A stretch of DNA of 64,000 nucleotides from Archangium gephyra (lineage in GTDB: Bacteria; Myxococcota; Myxococcia; Myxococcales; Myxococcaceae), in contig NZ_CP011509.1 of NCBI RefSeq assembly GCF_001027285.1, positions 12,238,501 to 12,302,500 of the forward strand. Direction: 5' to 3'. Below, one piece after another: positions 1 to 8,715 of this stretch. A model generated the notes under the pieces. The model ran no database searches, had not been told where the DNA came from, and worked only from the letters and a program-made list of their open reading frames with translations. Both the position numbers and the translations under genes were made by a program. The first letter of the stretch is position 1; each line of letters begins with the position of its first letter.

Positions 1-621
1 TCCTTCGTGACGAAGCTGAACGCCGCCGGTACCGGTCTGGTCTACTCGACCTACCTGGGCAACCTGGGGAGCAGCAACTTCTTGCGGAACCGTGACATCG
101 CGGTCGATGGGGCGGGCAATGCCTATGTGGCCGTGGAGACGGACTCCGCCCTGTTTCCGAGCACGCCAGGTGCGGCCCAGCCGTTCCTCAAGGGGTATGC
201 GGATGGCTATATCGCGAAGCTGAACACGGCTGGAGGCCTGACCTACGCCACCTATCTGGGTAGCACGGGTATCGATAGACTGACAGGCATCGCGGTGGAT
301 GGCAGCACGGGGACGGTCTACGCGACGGGACAAACCGGTGGGGGCATGCCTGTCACCAGCAATGCCTTTCAACCGGTGTGTTATGGAGCCGATGCCTTCG
401 TCACCCAGGTGAGCCCATCAGGCGGGTCCTTCTCGTACTCAAGCTATCTGGGAGGCTACAGTTACGAGAACGTCGACAATGACATCAGTCACAACATCGC
501 CCTGGACTCCTCGAAGAACGTGTATGTCGTAGGCGATACCCAGTCCACCAACTTCCCGACGACCGTTTATTCCCACGCGGGACTCGTGGATGCGTTCATC
601 ACGAAATTCAATGGACCTTGA
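1..621 (+). CDS. SBBP repeat beta-propeller protein, C-terminal part
   Basis: The frame is open from base 1, so only the C-terminal 206 residues are present. The residues fall into repeats of about 60 with the pattern YSTYLG...IAVDGAGNAYVAVET...F.K.N, which is the SBBP (seven-bladed beta-propeller) repeat seen in secreted bacterial proteins. At least three blades are visible, each ending in a DA(F/Y)(I/V).K(L/F)N-type strand. Myxobacteria carry many large surface proteins with such propellers; the ligand of this one cannot be told. The start, any signal peptide and the remaining blades lie upstream of the window. The stop is followed after 75 bases by the end of the opposite-strand receptor gene. 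Confidence 0.85.
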   Translation, partial: SFVTKLNAAGTGLVYSTYLGNLGSSNFLRNRDIAVDGAGNAYVAVETDSALFPSTPGAAQPFLKGYADGYIAKLNTAGGLTYATYLGSTGIDRLTGIAVDGSTGTVYATGQTGGGMPVTSNAFQPVCYGADAFVTQVSPSGGSFSYSSYLGGYSYENVDNDISHNIALDSSKNVYVVGDTQSTNFPTTVYSHAGLVDAFITKFNGP

Positions 622-695
622 CGGGACGAAGTCCTGTCAGGGGGGCGCCTCCGCGCACCCGGAGCCTCTCCCCTGACAGGACGTACTTCGGCTGC

Positions 696-3086
696 CTAGT
701 AGTCGAGCCCCGCGTACTTGTACGAGAGCTGGAGGTAGCCGGAGCGCCCGCTGGGGGCCGAGCCGAGCACGTCCACGCTCTTGTCATCCAGGAGGTTGAA
801 GACGTTGGCGCTCAGGGCCAGGCCGTTGTCGAAGGTGTAGCCAAGCCCCAGGTCCGCCACGAAGCGCGCCGGGACCTTTCCGTCCTGGAGGAACACGCTG
901 CTGTTCCACCGGCCCGAGTTGAACTCGTAGGCCGACTGGTAGCGGCCGAAGAGCCGCACGAAGGAGTTCTTCACCACCAGGTCCTGCAGGGTGATGGAGG
1001 CCTTGAGCTTCACGTCCGGCACATTCAGCAGGAGCGCCTTCTGGGTGGGATCCGAGTTCCGGAAGCTGAGCAGCCGGATGTACGAGGCGCTGCCGTTGAG
1101 GAGGATGTTCGGGGTGAGCTGGTACTCGGCCCCCACATCGATCCCCGCCACGCGCGAGCGGCCGAAGTTGGAGTAGGTGGAGAGGGTGCCTTGCGCGGGG
1201 GTCCCCTCCGCCACCGGCCGGCCATCCGGGTAGAAGGCAAAGGTGCCCTGCGCGGGGTTGGTCCGCGCCGTCAGCGAGCTGATGAACTCCCGGTACCAGG
1301 AGTGGTAGCCGACGACATCCACCAGGAGCTGGTTGAAGAAGGTCGCCTTGTAACCCAGCTCCACCGAGTCCACCTGCTCCGGCACCAGCGGACGGATCTC
1401 CGACAGCAGGTTCCCCTCCGCATCCTTGATGAGGAAGCCCGTCCGGTTGCCCAGCAGGGTGTTGTTGATGAAGAGGTAGTTCTCGAGGATGGTGGGGCTC
1501 TTGAAGGCGCGGTTGTAGCCCACGCGCAGGTTCTGGTTGCGGGCCAGGCTGTAGACCAGCGCCCCCTTGGGGCTGAACTGCGGCGAGTAGTTGGAGTGGG
1601 TATCGAGCCGCGCGGCCGCCACCAGCCGCAGCTTGTCACGCAGCAGGGAGTAGTCCGCTTGCGCATAGCCACCGAACTCGGTGGCGCTCAGGGTCGTGCC
1701 ATTGATGTCGGCCAGGTACGTCCCCTCGGAGCTCGGGTTGTACAGGCGGAGCTGCACGCCGGTGATGAGGTTCACGCCCCCGAACTTGTTCTGGTACTGC
1801 AACTCCGAGTCGATGAGCTGGCTGTGGTCGATGAACTTGATCTGATCCCTCAGCGCATCCAGCGAGGCGGGGCCATCCGGGATGCCACCCCGGGTCTGCA
1901 CCTCACTGGCCAGCCGATCCAGCTGATACGAGCCGCCCGCGTCGCTCGAGGTGCGGGTCACCTGGGCGAACCAGTTCGGGTGGCTGGCGGACACGGTCTG
2001 GTAATGCACCTGCCAGCCGCGCAGGTGGTTGCGGCCCGCGTTGGTGAGCGTGACCCCGTCGTAGAGCGAGAAGCCATAGCCACCCTTGAAGTTCCAGTCA
2101 CCCGCCCGGTAGTAGAGGAAGCCCTCCGCCTTGGCTGTACGGGTCTCGTAGTCCTTCAGCATGTCCCCCTCGAAGACGAGCGGGAGCCGGGCGCTTCCGT
2201 AGTGATGGGTGGCCGGCTCCCGGCTCGGCGCGAAGTCCATGCCGCGCAGGAGCTGGCCGTTGAACTTGTAGCCGAAGTCCTTGTTGAGGGTGCCCGCCAC
2301 GCGCACGGAGCCGTCCAGCAGCTCCTGGCTGCCGCCGCGCAGCACCACCGAGGCGCCCGGCTCGTCCCACGGGGATTTGGTGAGGACGTTGACGACGCCC
2401 GCGTGGGCATTGGCCCCGTAGAGCGCGGAGGCCGGACCGACCACCACCTCCACCGACTTCACATCGAGGTTGGGCGTGGGTAGCTGGCCTCCCAGCGGCA
2501 GGCCACTGCCAGGCAACTGCGCCAGCCGGCCATCCACCAGGGTGAGCATGCGCGAGTTGAACTGGGTGTTGAAGCCACGCGTGGAGATGCGCTTCTCGTT
2601 GATGCCATTGTCCGTGTAGTCGACGCCTTTCATCACCGACAGCGCCGTCACGTACGAGACGCCTCCGGCCATCTGGATCGTCTTCGCCCCCACCGTCTCC
2701 ACCGTGACCGGGGACTCGAGCCGCTTCTCCCCGAACTTCGAGCCGGTCACCACGATCTCCTCACCAAACTGCTCATCCAGCGCGAGGTCCGCCTCGAGCG
2801 AGACCGTCTGCCCCGCCACCACCGTCACCGAGCGGGTGCTGTCGCGGTAGCCTGGAAAGGAGATCTTCAGCTCCTGCTTCGCGGGGGGGACATCGCGCAG
2901 CTCGAACTGCCCCTCCGCATTGGTGGTGGCCACCAGCGCCGTGCCCACCACCGCCACCTGGGCCTCCGGAAGCGGCTCGTTCCCGTCGACGTACACCGTG
3001 CCCCGGATCGTTCCACCCTCTTCGGCCCTGGCGCCCGCGGACACCAGCAGACAGACGGCCATCGTGCTGCGCATCGCCCACTTCAT
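696..3086 (-). CDS. TonB-dependent outer-membrane receptor
   Basis: A protein of about 796 residues. It has a signal peptide ending near ARA-EE, then a carboxypeptidase-regulatory-like domain (about 25-105, starting GTIRGTVYVDG), a plug domain (about 110-240) that opens with the TonB-box-like EEIVVTG and contains RGFNTQFNSRML and ALYGANAHAGVVNV, and a long barrel ending in the aromatic terminus YKYAGLDY. Such proteins take up siderophores, vitamins, sugars or peptides with TonB/ExbBD energy; the substrate is not evident. I chose ATG at 3086 because GGAGGGG sits at proper spacing; an in-frame GTG lies 6 bases upstream. A perfect 19-nt palindrome just upstream suggests repressor control. No transporter or regulator gene is adjacent. 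Confidence 0.9.
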   Translation of the reverse strand: MKWAMRSTMAVCLLVSAGARAEEGGTIRGTVYVDGNEPLPEAQVAVVGTALVATTNAEGQFELRDVPPAKQELKISFPGYRDSTRSVTVVAGQTVSLEADLALDEQFGEEIVVTGSKFGEKRLESPVTVETVGAKTIQMAGGVSYVTALSVMKGVDYTDNGINEKRISTRGFNTQFNSRMLTLVDGRLAQLPGSGLPLGGQLPTPNLDVKSVEVVVGPASALYGANAHAGVVNVLTKSPWDEPGASVVLRGGSQELLDGSVRVAGTLNKDFGYKFNGQLLRGMDFAPSREPATHHYGSARLPLVFEGDMLKDYETRTAKAEGFLYYRAGDWNFKGGYGFSLYDGVTLTNAGRNHLRGWQVHYQTVSASHPNWFAQVTRTSSDAGGSYQLDRLASEVQTRGGIPDGPASLDALRDQIKFIDHSQLIDSELQYQNKFGGVNLITGVQLRLYNPSSEGTYLADINGTTLSATEFGGYAQADYSLLRDKLRLVAAARLDTHSNYSPQFSPKGALVYSLARNQNLRVGYNRAFKSPTILENYLFINNTLLGNRTGFLIKDAEGNLLSEIRPLVPEQVDSVELGYKATFFNQLLVDVVGYHSWYREFISSLTARTNPAQGTFAFYPDGRPVAEGTPAQGTLSTYSNFGRSRVAGIDVGAEYQLTPNILLNGSASYIRLLSFRNSDPTQKALLLNVPDVKLKASITLQDLVVKNSFVRLFGRYQSAYEFNSGRWNSSVFLQDGKVPARFVADLGLGYTFDNGLALSANVFNLLDDKSVDVLGSAPSGRSGYLQLSYKYAGLDY

Positions 3087-3109
3087 GAACACCCCTCCGC
3101 GTTCAAGTT

Positions 3110-3128
3110 GAAACCTGATTCAGGTTTC
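3110..3128. promoter_or_regulatory. Perfect 19-nt palindrome upstream of TonB receptor
   Basis: GAAACCTGA and TCAGGTTTC flank a single central T, giving 9-bp perfect arms. The site is 24 bases upstream of the chosen start of the receptor gene, inside its leader. Its size and symmetry fit a dimeric repressor of TetR or similar type. The regulator is not next door. Function is inferred from symmetry and position only. Confidence 0.6.
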
Positions 3129-3304
3129 TCATGGCGCTTAGCACACCCGGCTTCGCCGCAATCAAGACGCGGTGCGTCGCTTCCACGTCCCCCAAGCAGG
3201 TGCGGAGAAACGAGCGATGCGCCCCAGGGCAGCGGTCAGCCAGGAGCCGAAGAAGCAGAGGAGGCCGCGAGTGGCTCAGGCGCAGCTGCTGAGGAGGAGG
3301 CGCC

Positions 3305-3763
3305 TCAGTCGAGGCGGAAGCCCGAGGGCGCGCGCGGCTCCTCGCGGCGGTACATGTCGAGGAAGAGTATCACCGGCTTCTCCAGGCCCTCGTACGTCAC
3401 CTCGTACATGTCGAGCATGCCGCCGCCAAAAGGAAGAGAGGGGTCCTTGAAGCCGCAGCAGCTGCCGCGCCGGTTGTAGCGCAGCCGTTGCCCCTCGGGA
3501 CCGCGCAGGTGATGCAGGTATTCGTGCTCGCCATCAGGCCCTCCGCCGACCTTGATGGGGTCCTCCTTCGTGTAGCCGTAGCCCGGCGGCTCGTGCGCCG
3601 GCGTCTCCACCGGAGCGGCAGGCGCCTGGACAGCGGCTTGTGTCGAGGGCTCGCCCGCTTCCGCACCCGGCGCGTCCTCGCGCATCGCGGCGGACGAGCC
3701 AGCACAGCCGGAGGACAGCAACCACAGGACACTGCAGCAGAGCAGGGTGCGGGGTGTGCGCAT
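3305..3763 (-). CDS. Hypothetical lipoprotein
   Basis: A 152-residue protein with a lipoprotein signal peptide ending LLSSGCAG (lipidated Cys20). A linker rich in Ala/Pro/Glu follows (about 21-60), then a small domain with HEYLHHLRGPEGQRLRYNRRGSC and CCGFKDPSLPFGGGMLDMYEVTYEGLEKPVILFLDMYR-type strands, broken here only for description. I do not recognise a family. The domain is probably periplasmic. The ATG is the only start that keeps the signal peptide. It is a single gene; 213 bases separate its stop from the receptor gene start, and that gap holds only the palindrome noted above. Confidence 0.7.
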   Translation of the reverse strand: MRTPRTLLCCSVLWLLSSGCAGSSAAMREDAPGAEAGEPSTQAAVQAPAAPVETPAHEPPGYGYTKEDPIKVGGGPDGEHEYLHHLRGPEGQRLRYNRRGSCCGFKDPSLPFGGGMLDMYEVTYEGLEKPVILFLDMYRREEPRAPSGFRLD

Positions 3764-3912
3764 CCCTGCATTCTAAACACGCGTGCCCCAGCGACGTGTC
3801 CTCACCGATTCGCGCCCATCGACGAAAGGACCGATGATTTCGAGCCGGTCCCGCCGTCTATCGGTCGAGGCTCCCCGGATGGGGAGCCGTTTTCTCAACC
3901 CCTGGAGTCACC

Positions 3913-4335
3913 ATGACGATCAAAGCAGCGACCCCGTACTTCCTCTTCAACGGCAGGGCCGAGCAGGCGATCGCCCTCTATCAGCGTGCCCTGGGCGCGA
4001 AGCTCGAGATGCAGCAACGGTTCGGAGACGTCGATCAGAGCTGTCCCACGGCGATGAAGCACCGCATCATGCACGCGGCCCTGCGTGTGGGTGACGCGCT
4101 CCTGATGATGAGCGACGGCGCCGACGAGGCAACGCCCCTCCAGAGCGGGAACGTGAGCGTCGCCCTCGAGTTCGATGATCCCGGCCAGGCCCGGCACTGC
4201 TTCGACGCGCTGGCGACGAACGGCAAGGTGGTCCAGCCGCTCATCGACGCTCCCTGGGGGGGTCTGTTCGGCGTGGTGGGCGACGAGTTCGGCATCCACT
4301 GGATGTTCAACAGCGCCCGGGTCAAGAAGGCCTGA
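3913..4335 (+). CDS. VOC/glyoxalase-fold protein, PhnB-like
   Basis: A 140-residue single-domain protein of the PhnB-like branch of the vicinal-oxygen-chelate superfamily. It shows the typical start TPYFLFNGRAEQAIALYQRALGA, given here only as the family hallmark, then the MHAALRVGDALLMMSDG strand, a FDDPGQA.HCFDALATNGKV segment and the C-terminal WGGLFGVVGDEFGIHWMFN. Members are metal-dependent or binding proteins of mostly unknown substrate, cytoplasmic. The ATG follows an ordinary leader. Its stop overlaps the stop region of the opposite-strand ureohydrolase by 14 bases, so the two genes are convergent and share 3' sequence. Confidence 0.85.
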   Translation: MTIKAATPYFLFNGRAEQAIALYQRALGAKLEMQQRFGDVDQSCPTAMKHRIMHAALRVGDALLMMSDGADEATPLQSGNVSVALEFDDPGQARHCFDALATNGKVVQPLIDAPWGGLFGVVGDEFGIHWMFNSARVKKA

Positions 4336-5266
4336 CGGAGAGCACCTCCAGCAGCAGCCGCGCGGTCAGCTTCGCGGTGCGGGCATTCTCGTCGTGGGGC
4401 GGAGACAGCTCCATCAGGTCCGCACCGAGCAGCCGCGGCTCGGCCGAGACGGTGCGCACCACGTCGATCATCTCGCGCGAGGAGAGCCCGCCCACGCTCA
4501 CCGCGCTGACGCCCGGAGCCACCGCCGCATCCGCCGCGTCGATGTCCACGCTCAGGTAGAGCGCATCCGCGTCCTTCATGATGCGCGAGAGGGCCTCGCG
4601 GGCGACCGCCACGGCTCCGCGCTCGGCCACGTCGTCCACGGTGTAGAGGTGGACGCCCTGCTCGCGGGCCCACGACAGGTAGTAGCGCGAGTTGGCCAGG
4701 TAGCGGATGCCAATCATCGCGGTGCGCGCGCCGGTGAGGATGGGCGTCTCCAGGGCGCGGCGGAAGGGCGTGCCACTGGAGAGCGTGGCCTCGTTGTCGT
4801 ACTCGCGCACGTCCAGGTGGGCATCGATCGTCACGAGCGCCAGGCGCAGTCCGGGACGCGCGGCGGCGAGCCCGCGAATCAGCGAGCCGGTGAGGCCATG
4901 GTCTCCGCCGATGAAGATGGGGCGCGCCCCCGCGGCGAAGAGGTTGCGCGAGGCCTCCTCGATGCGGGCGTGGGTCACGGCGCCGTTCATGGCGGCGAGC
5001 GTGAGGTCTCCCATGTCCACCACCTCACCGAGCTCGCGCTGGCCGTCGAAGGAGCCATACGAGCCGAGGGCCTCGCGCAGGGCCTTGGGGCCGAAGCGGG
5101 CGCCGGGCCGGGAGGGGATGCCCCCGTCATAGGGCAGGCCGAGCAGGACGGGGCGGTCCTGGAGCGGCGTACCGGGCGAGAAGGGGCGCAGGAGGGCGGA
5201 AGCGCGGGGGTCGCGGTGATCGGCGGCCGGGCGGAGGCCAGCGAGCGGGTCGTGCGGAGTATCCAA
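4322..5266 (-). CDS. Agmatinase/arginase-family ureohydrolase
   Basis: About 314 residues of the ureohydrolase family, which hydrolyses agmatine, arginine or related guanidino compounds to urea plus an amine at a binuclear Mn site. The metal-ligand motifs are all visible: GGDHGLTGSLIRG, VTIDAHLDVREYDNE and LSVDIDAADAAVAPGV. The N-terminal VLLGLPYDGGIPSRPGARFGP is also typical. I chose a TTG start at 5266 because GGAG lies 6 bases upstream and the protein then has normal family length; the frame stays open further upstream but with poor coding character. No polyamine genes are adjacent. Substrate cannot be fixed without a phylogeny; guanidinobutyrase and proclavaminate amidinohydrolase are alternatives. 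Confidence 0.85.
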   Translation of the reverse strand: MDTPHDPLAGLRPAADHRDPRASALLRPFSPGTPLQDRPVLLGLPYDGGIPSRPGARFGPKALREALGSYGSFDGQRELGEVVDMGDLTLAAMNGAVTHARIEEASRNLFAAGARPIFIGGDHGLTGSLIRGLAAARPGLRLALVTIDAHLDVREYDNEATLSSGTPFRRALETPILTGARTAMIGIRYLANSRYYLSWAREQGVHLYTVDDVAERGAVAVAREALSRIMKDADALYLSVDIDAADAAVAPGVSAVSVGGLSSREMIDVVRTVSAEPRLLGADLMELSPPHDENARTAKLTARLLLEVLSVRPS

Positions 5267-5364
5267 GGTCGGCTCCGTGTAGGGTGAGGGTGTCTCGGTC
5301 CTCGGGCCGCATCCTTGCCACGAATCGGGCCCGCGTCGAAGTGTCGCAACGGAAAGGAGCCCCC

Positions 5365-5940
5365 ATGAAGATCCCGAAGTCCCGCCTGCTCGCCCTCTCG
5401 CTCGGCTGCCTGACGGTGGGCGCCGCGTGCGGCACCAGCGAAGCGGCCACGAAACCCACGGCGGCGCCCGGCGCCAGTTCCTCCCTGGCGGCCGAGATGG
5501 TGGCCGCGCACAACCAGGCCCGCGCGAAGGCCAGGCCCACGCCGGCGAAGGCACTGCCCCCGCTCTCCTGGTCCCCCGAGGCGGCGAAGGTGGCGCAGGC
5601 CTATGCCAACAAGTGCGAGTTCGAGCACAACAAGAACCGGGGCAAGCAATTCGGGGAGAACCTCGCCGCCGCGGCGCCCCCGGGCTCGAAGACGAACGCG
5701 CAGGTGGTGGAGGACTGGGTGTCCGAGGTGGCCGACTACTCGTACGCGACGAACAAGTGCGTGCCGGGCAAGGTGTGCGGCCACTACACGCAGGTGGTGT
5801 GGCGCGACACGACGCACGTGGGGTGCGCGACGGCCATCTGCACGAAGAACTCGCCCTTCGGCGCGCAGTTCCCCAAATGGCAGCTCTGGGTGTGCAACTA
5901 CACGCCACCGGGCAACTTCGTGGGCCAGAAGCCGTACTGA
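5365..5940 (+). CDS. CAP/SCP-domain secreted protein (PR-1-like)
   Basis: A 191-residue protein with an export signal and probable lipoprotein cysteine (LTVGAACGT; the lipobox is imperfect because Leu is missing at -3). After an Ala/Pro linker comes a complete CAP domain: MVAAHNQARAKA, LSWSPEAAKVAQAYANKC, FGENLAAA, GHYTQVVWRDTTHVGC and VCNYTPPGNF. These two last motifs are the signature of the animal and plant CRISP/PR-1 families rather than the simpler bacterial CAP proteins, with paired cysteines kept. CAP proteins act outside the cell, often in lipid binding or defence; the role here is unknown. The start has a strong AAAGGAG site. Confidence 0.88.
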   Translation: MKIPKSRLLALSLGCLTVGAACGTSEAATKPTAAPGASSSLAAEMVAAHNQARAKARPTPAKALPPLSWSPEAAKVAQAYANKCEFEHNKNRGKQFGENLAAAAPPGSKTNAQVVEDWVSEVADYSYATNKCVPGKVCGHYTQVVWRDTTHVGCATAICTKNSPFGAQFPKWQLWVCNYTPPGNFVGQKPY

Positions 5941-5943
5941 GCC

Positions 5944-6837
5944 ATGCGGTTCGATGCCTACCTGGTGGTGGACTGGAGCGCCTCCAGTACCCCCAAGCGC
6001 GGCCGGGACAGCATCTGGTGGACGCTGGCGGCGTGGACCCGGCGTGGGCTCCGCCTGGAGCGGACCCTGAATCCCTCCACCCGCGCCGAGGCCCTCGAGG
6101 ACATCGGGAACCGGCTCGCGCGGGCCGTGGCGGACGGAGTGAGTGTCCTGGTGGGCTTCGACTTCGCGCTCGGCTATCCCCGGGGAACGGCGGCGGCGCT
6201 CGGGCTCGGGGGCGAGCCGTGGCGAGCGCTCTGGGACGAGTGGAACCGCGTGGTGCGGGACACGCCGGAGAACGGCAACAACCGCTTCGACGTGGCCTCC
6301 GCCCTGAATGTGCGCATCTCGGGAGGCACCGGGCCCTTCTGGGGTCATCCCCAGGGTCAGGCGTTCCCGTCCCTCACGGCGACCCGAGCGTTCTCGTATC
6401 CGGTGCGCGGGCTCGCGGAGAAGCGCCTCGCCGATGCGCGCCTGCCCCGCGCCCAGCCCGTCTGGAAGCTCTGCGGCATCGGCTCCGTGGGCAGCCAGAC
6501 GCTGCTGGGGATTCCCCGCCTGCGCCAGCTCCTCGTGGATCCCCGGCTCGCCGGACACCTCCACGTCTGGCCCTTCCAGACGGGGCTCACCCTGCCCTCG
6601 CGCACACCGGGGATGGGACAGCTCATCGTCGCGGAGGTCTACCCTTCCCTCCTCACCGTCACGGCCCGCGAGGGGTACGTGAAGGATCAGCTCCAGGTCG
6701 AGGCGCTCGCGCGGCACTTCGCCACACTCGACGCGGAGGGGACGCTGGCTTCGCTGTTCAGCCCCTCGTTGGAGCTGGGCCCAGCGCAGCGGGCCTCCGT
6801 CCTCCACGAGGAAGGATGGATCCTGGGCGTGCGCTGA
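5944..6837 (+). CDS. Uncharacterised protein with VDWSA motif
   Basis: A 297-residue soluble protein starting 3 bases after the CAP gene stop, so the two are probably cotranscribed. It begins FDAYLVVDWSASSTPKRG and later has VLVGFDFALGYPRG, WKLCGIGSVGSQTLLGIPRL and HLHVWPFQTGL. The acidic strand-end residues in VVDWSA and GFDFALG resemble an RNase H-like fold with paired aspartates, as in DUF429-type proteins, but this is only an impression. No transmembrane segment is present. I do not assign a function. Confidence 0.75.
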   Translation: MRFDAYLVVDWSASSTPKRGRDSIWWTLAAWTRRGLRLERTLNPSTRAEALEDIGNRLARAVADGVSVLVGFDFALGYPRGTAAALGLGGEPWRALWDEWNRVVRDTPENGNNRFDVASALNVRISGGTGPFWGHPQGQAFPSLTATRAFSYPVRGLAEKRLADARLPRAQPVWKLCGIGSVGSQTLLGIPRLRQLLVDPRLAGHLHVWPFQTGLTLPSRTPGMGQLIVAEVYPSLLTVTAREGYVKDQLQVEALARHFATLDAEGTLASLFSPSLELGPAQRASVLHEEGWILGVR

Positions 6838-6849
6838 ACCGCCCTCCCC

Positions 6850-7620
6850 TCACCGCCTGGACCGCCATCTCTCCACGGCGGACCGGATGCCACGCGCGAT
6901 GTCCGTGAAGGCCTCGTCACGATCGCCCCAACGGGTCACCGCGGTGTCGTTGCTCGGCAGAGCCTTGAGCTTGCTGAAGGGAGCATCCTTCCAGTCACAG
7001 GGGCGAAGGAGGATGGGAATGACGAGGGCGTTGCCCGCCGACTGGCGCTCCATGGCGCGCTCCATCTGGACGGAGTAGCAGACGTCGGAGGCAATGAAGT
7101 CGGCACTGATGAGCAGGAGGATGACATCCGCGCTCTCCAGCCGGGAGAGGATCTCGGCATTCTCATCCTGACCGGCTTCGACCTTGCCATCGTGCCAGCC
7201 CGTGATGACGCCCTGGCGCTGAAGCAGCTTGAGGTGCGTCTCGAGCTTGTCGCGCAGAGACTTGTCGCTGGGAGCGTAGGAGTAGAAGATCTCGGGGGGC
7301 TTGTCCTTGGACACGGGCGTGGACGTGGGGCCCGGAGTTGGCGCAGTGGCCAAGAGGCCAAGCTGCGCGGCACACGCACGCAGCCCGGGGTTGCCTGGGT
7401 TCGCCTTCAGGGCGCCAGTGACGAGCTCCGCCAGCCGCCCCTGCGACTCGGCCCACTCGATCAGCTTGAACACCGTGTTCGCCAGCCCTCCGCCCTCGGC
7501 GATGGCCGCGAGGTTCTCCCCGAGCTGGAAGCGCACCATCTGGGTCAGCAAAGCACTCGTCGGGAACGCACCGAGGAGCGCCTTCTGAAGCTCCTGAAAC
7601 TGAGGACCCGTCAACTCCAT
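6850..7620 (-). CDS. EAD1-TIR domain protein
   Basis: A 256-residue two-domain protein. Residues 1-85 resemble effector-associated domain 1 (LTGPQFQELQKALLGAF ... LGENLAAIA ... LIEWAESQGRLAELV), a helical adaptor of bacterial conflict systems that pairs sensors with effectors. After a Pro/Thr linker, residues 108-250 form a TIR_2-type domain: EIFYSYAPSDKSLRDKLETH, ADVILLLISADFIASDVCY, VIPILLRPCDW. In related proteins as I remember them, CY.(I/V)E carries the catalytic glutamate four residues after Cys; here the residue is Gln185, with Glu187 nearby, so NADase activity is uncertain. It is a single gene, convergent with the VDWSA gene. A partner with a matching EAD1 should exist elsewhere in the genome. 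Confidence 0.82.
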   Translation of the reverse strand: MELTGPQFQELQKALLGAFPTSALLTQMVRFQLGENLAAIAEGGGLANTVFKLIEWAESQGRLAELVTGALKANPGNPGLRACAAQLGLLATAPTPGPTSTPVSKDKPPEIFYSYAPSDKSLRDKLETHLKLLQRQGVITGWHDGKVEAGQDENAEILSRLESADVILLLISADFIASDVCYSVQMERAMERQSAGNALVIPILLRPCDWKDAPFSKLKALPSNDTAVTRWGDRDEAFTDIARGIRSAVERWRSRR

Positions 7621-7671
7621 GGTTCACCCCTTTTGCCACCAGGCCCTGTCACCTGGGAGCCCCGAACCACC

Positions 7672-8523
7672 TCACTGCTTCAAGTTCTCGTCCAGGAAGC
7701 CCTTCACCTGCTCCCACGCGGCGGCCGCGGCCTCGGCGTTGTAGCGTCCCGGCGCCGATGGGTTCGCGAAGGCGTGCGGCGCGTCGTACTTCAGGATGCG
7801 GTGCGCCACCCCCGCGTCCGCCAGCGCCTCGTCGAACTCCTCCACCACGTCGTTGGGAATCGACTCGTCCTTCGAGCCGAAGATGCCCAGCACCGGCGCC
7901 TTGATCGTCTTCAGCTCGTCCACGTTCAGCACCGGCCGCCCGTAGTACATCACCACCGCGCTCAGCTCCGGAATCGCCATGCCCGCGCGCAGCGACCACG
8001 CCCCACCGAAGCACCACCCCATCACTCCCGTGCGCGTCGACTGCACCCGCGAGGCCGTCATCAGATACTGGTGCGCCGCCTTGAGGATCTCCTGCGAGCG
8101 CTGGGGATCCACCGCCTTCATGGCCGCCATCGCCTCCTCGGGCGTGGCCGCCACCTTGCCGCCGTACAGGTCCACCGCCAGCGCCGCGTAGCCCTGCGCC
8201 GCCAGCCGGTCCGCCCAGTGCATGATGTGCTCGTTGAGCCCCCACCACTCGTGGATGACCAGCACCCCCGGAATGGGCTGCCGCGCGTTCTCCGGCAGGC
8301 TCAGGTAGGCCTTCGCCCCGGCAATCTCCAACAGCTGCCCCTTGCGAGGCGGCGCCGCCTCCGCCTTCAGCTCGTGCAGCGCCTGGAACTCCTTCTCCGT
8401 CAGGCCGCCCAGCTCCTCGCGCCGCTCCCCCGCGTCCCCCTTGCGCGCGCCCTGACTCCCCGCGCAGCCACTCAACGACAGCAACACCAGTACCGCGCAC
8501 CCCAGCATCGTCCGCAGGCTCAT
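7672..8523 (-). CDS. Dienelactone hydrolase-family lipoprotein
   Basis: 283 residues: lipoprotein signal (LVLLSLSGCAG), an Ala/Gly/Glu-rich linker, then an alpha/beta hydrolase of the dienelactone hydrolase family. The triad is visible as the nucleophile in GWCFGG, Asp in IFGSKDESIP and His in DAPHAFANP. The family splits lactones or esters; a cysteine nucleophile is usual. The signal peptide places it in the envelope, which is less common for the family. ATG at 8523 has GAGGA-type upstream sequence and gives the signal peptide directly. It lies 51 bases downstream of the TIR gene start, same strand, but nothing links them functionally. Confidence 0.88.
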   Translation of the reverse strand: MSLRTMLGCAVLVLLSLSGCAGSQGARKGDAGERREELGGLTEKEFQALHELKAEAAPPRKGQLLEIAGAKAYLSLPENARQPIPGVLVIHEWWGLNEHIMHWADRLAAQGYAALAVDLYGGKVAATPEEAMAAMKAVDPQRSQEILKAAHQYLMTASRVQSTRTGVMGWCFGGAWSLRAGMAIPELSAVVMYYGRPVLNVDELKTIKAPVLGIFGSKDESIPNDVVEEFDEALADAGVAHRILKYDAPHAFANPSAPGRYNAEAAAAAWEQVKGFLDENLKQ

Positions 8524-8715
8524 CCGTCTCCTCTTCCTCCGGGCCGCGCTCATCCCCGGGCCCCGGAGCGCGCTCCGGCGTAACGCGCCCCCCACCTCCC
8601 ACGCCAGGACTCCGTGGAGCCCCTCGCGGCCGGGTGCAAGAAAGACGACGGGCCACCGGTGCCCCCGTGAGGGAGGCCACCCGATGGCCCGCGAGCACGA
8701 CTCAGCCCCGAAGGA

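Noticed and set aside
618-2483. Long plus-strand frame opposite the TonB receptor
   Set aside because: A shadow of the receptor gene caused by high third-position GC; no domain, no ribosome-binding site.
5276-5310. Possible eighth REP copy (GGGTGAGGGTGTCTCGG)
   Set aside because: Only part of the 3' half matches and the stem is absent; could be chance in GC-rich DNA.
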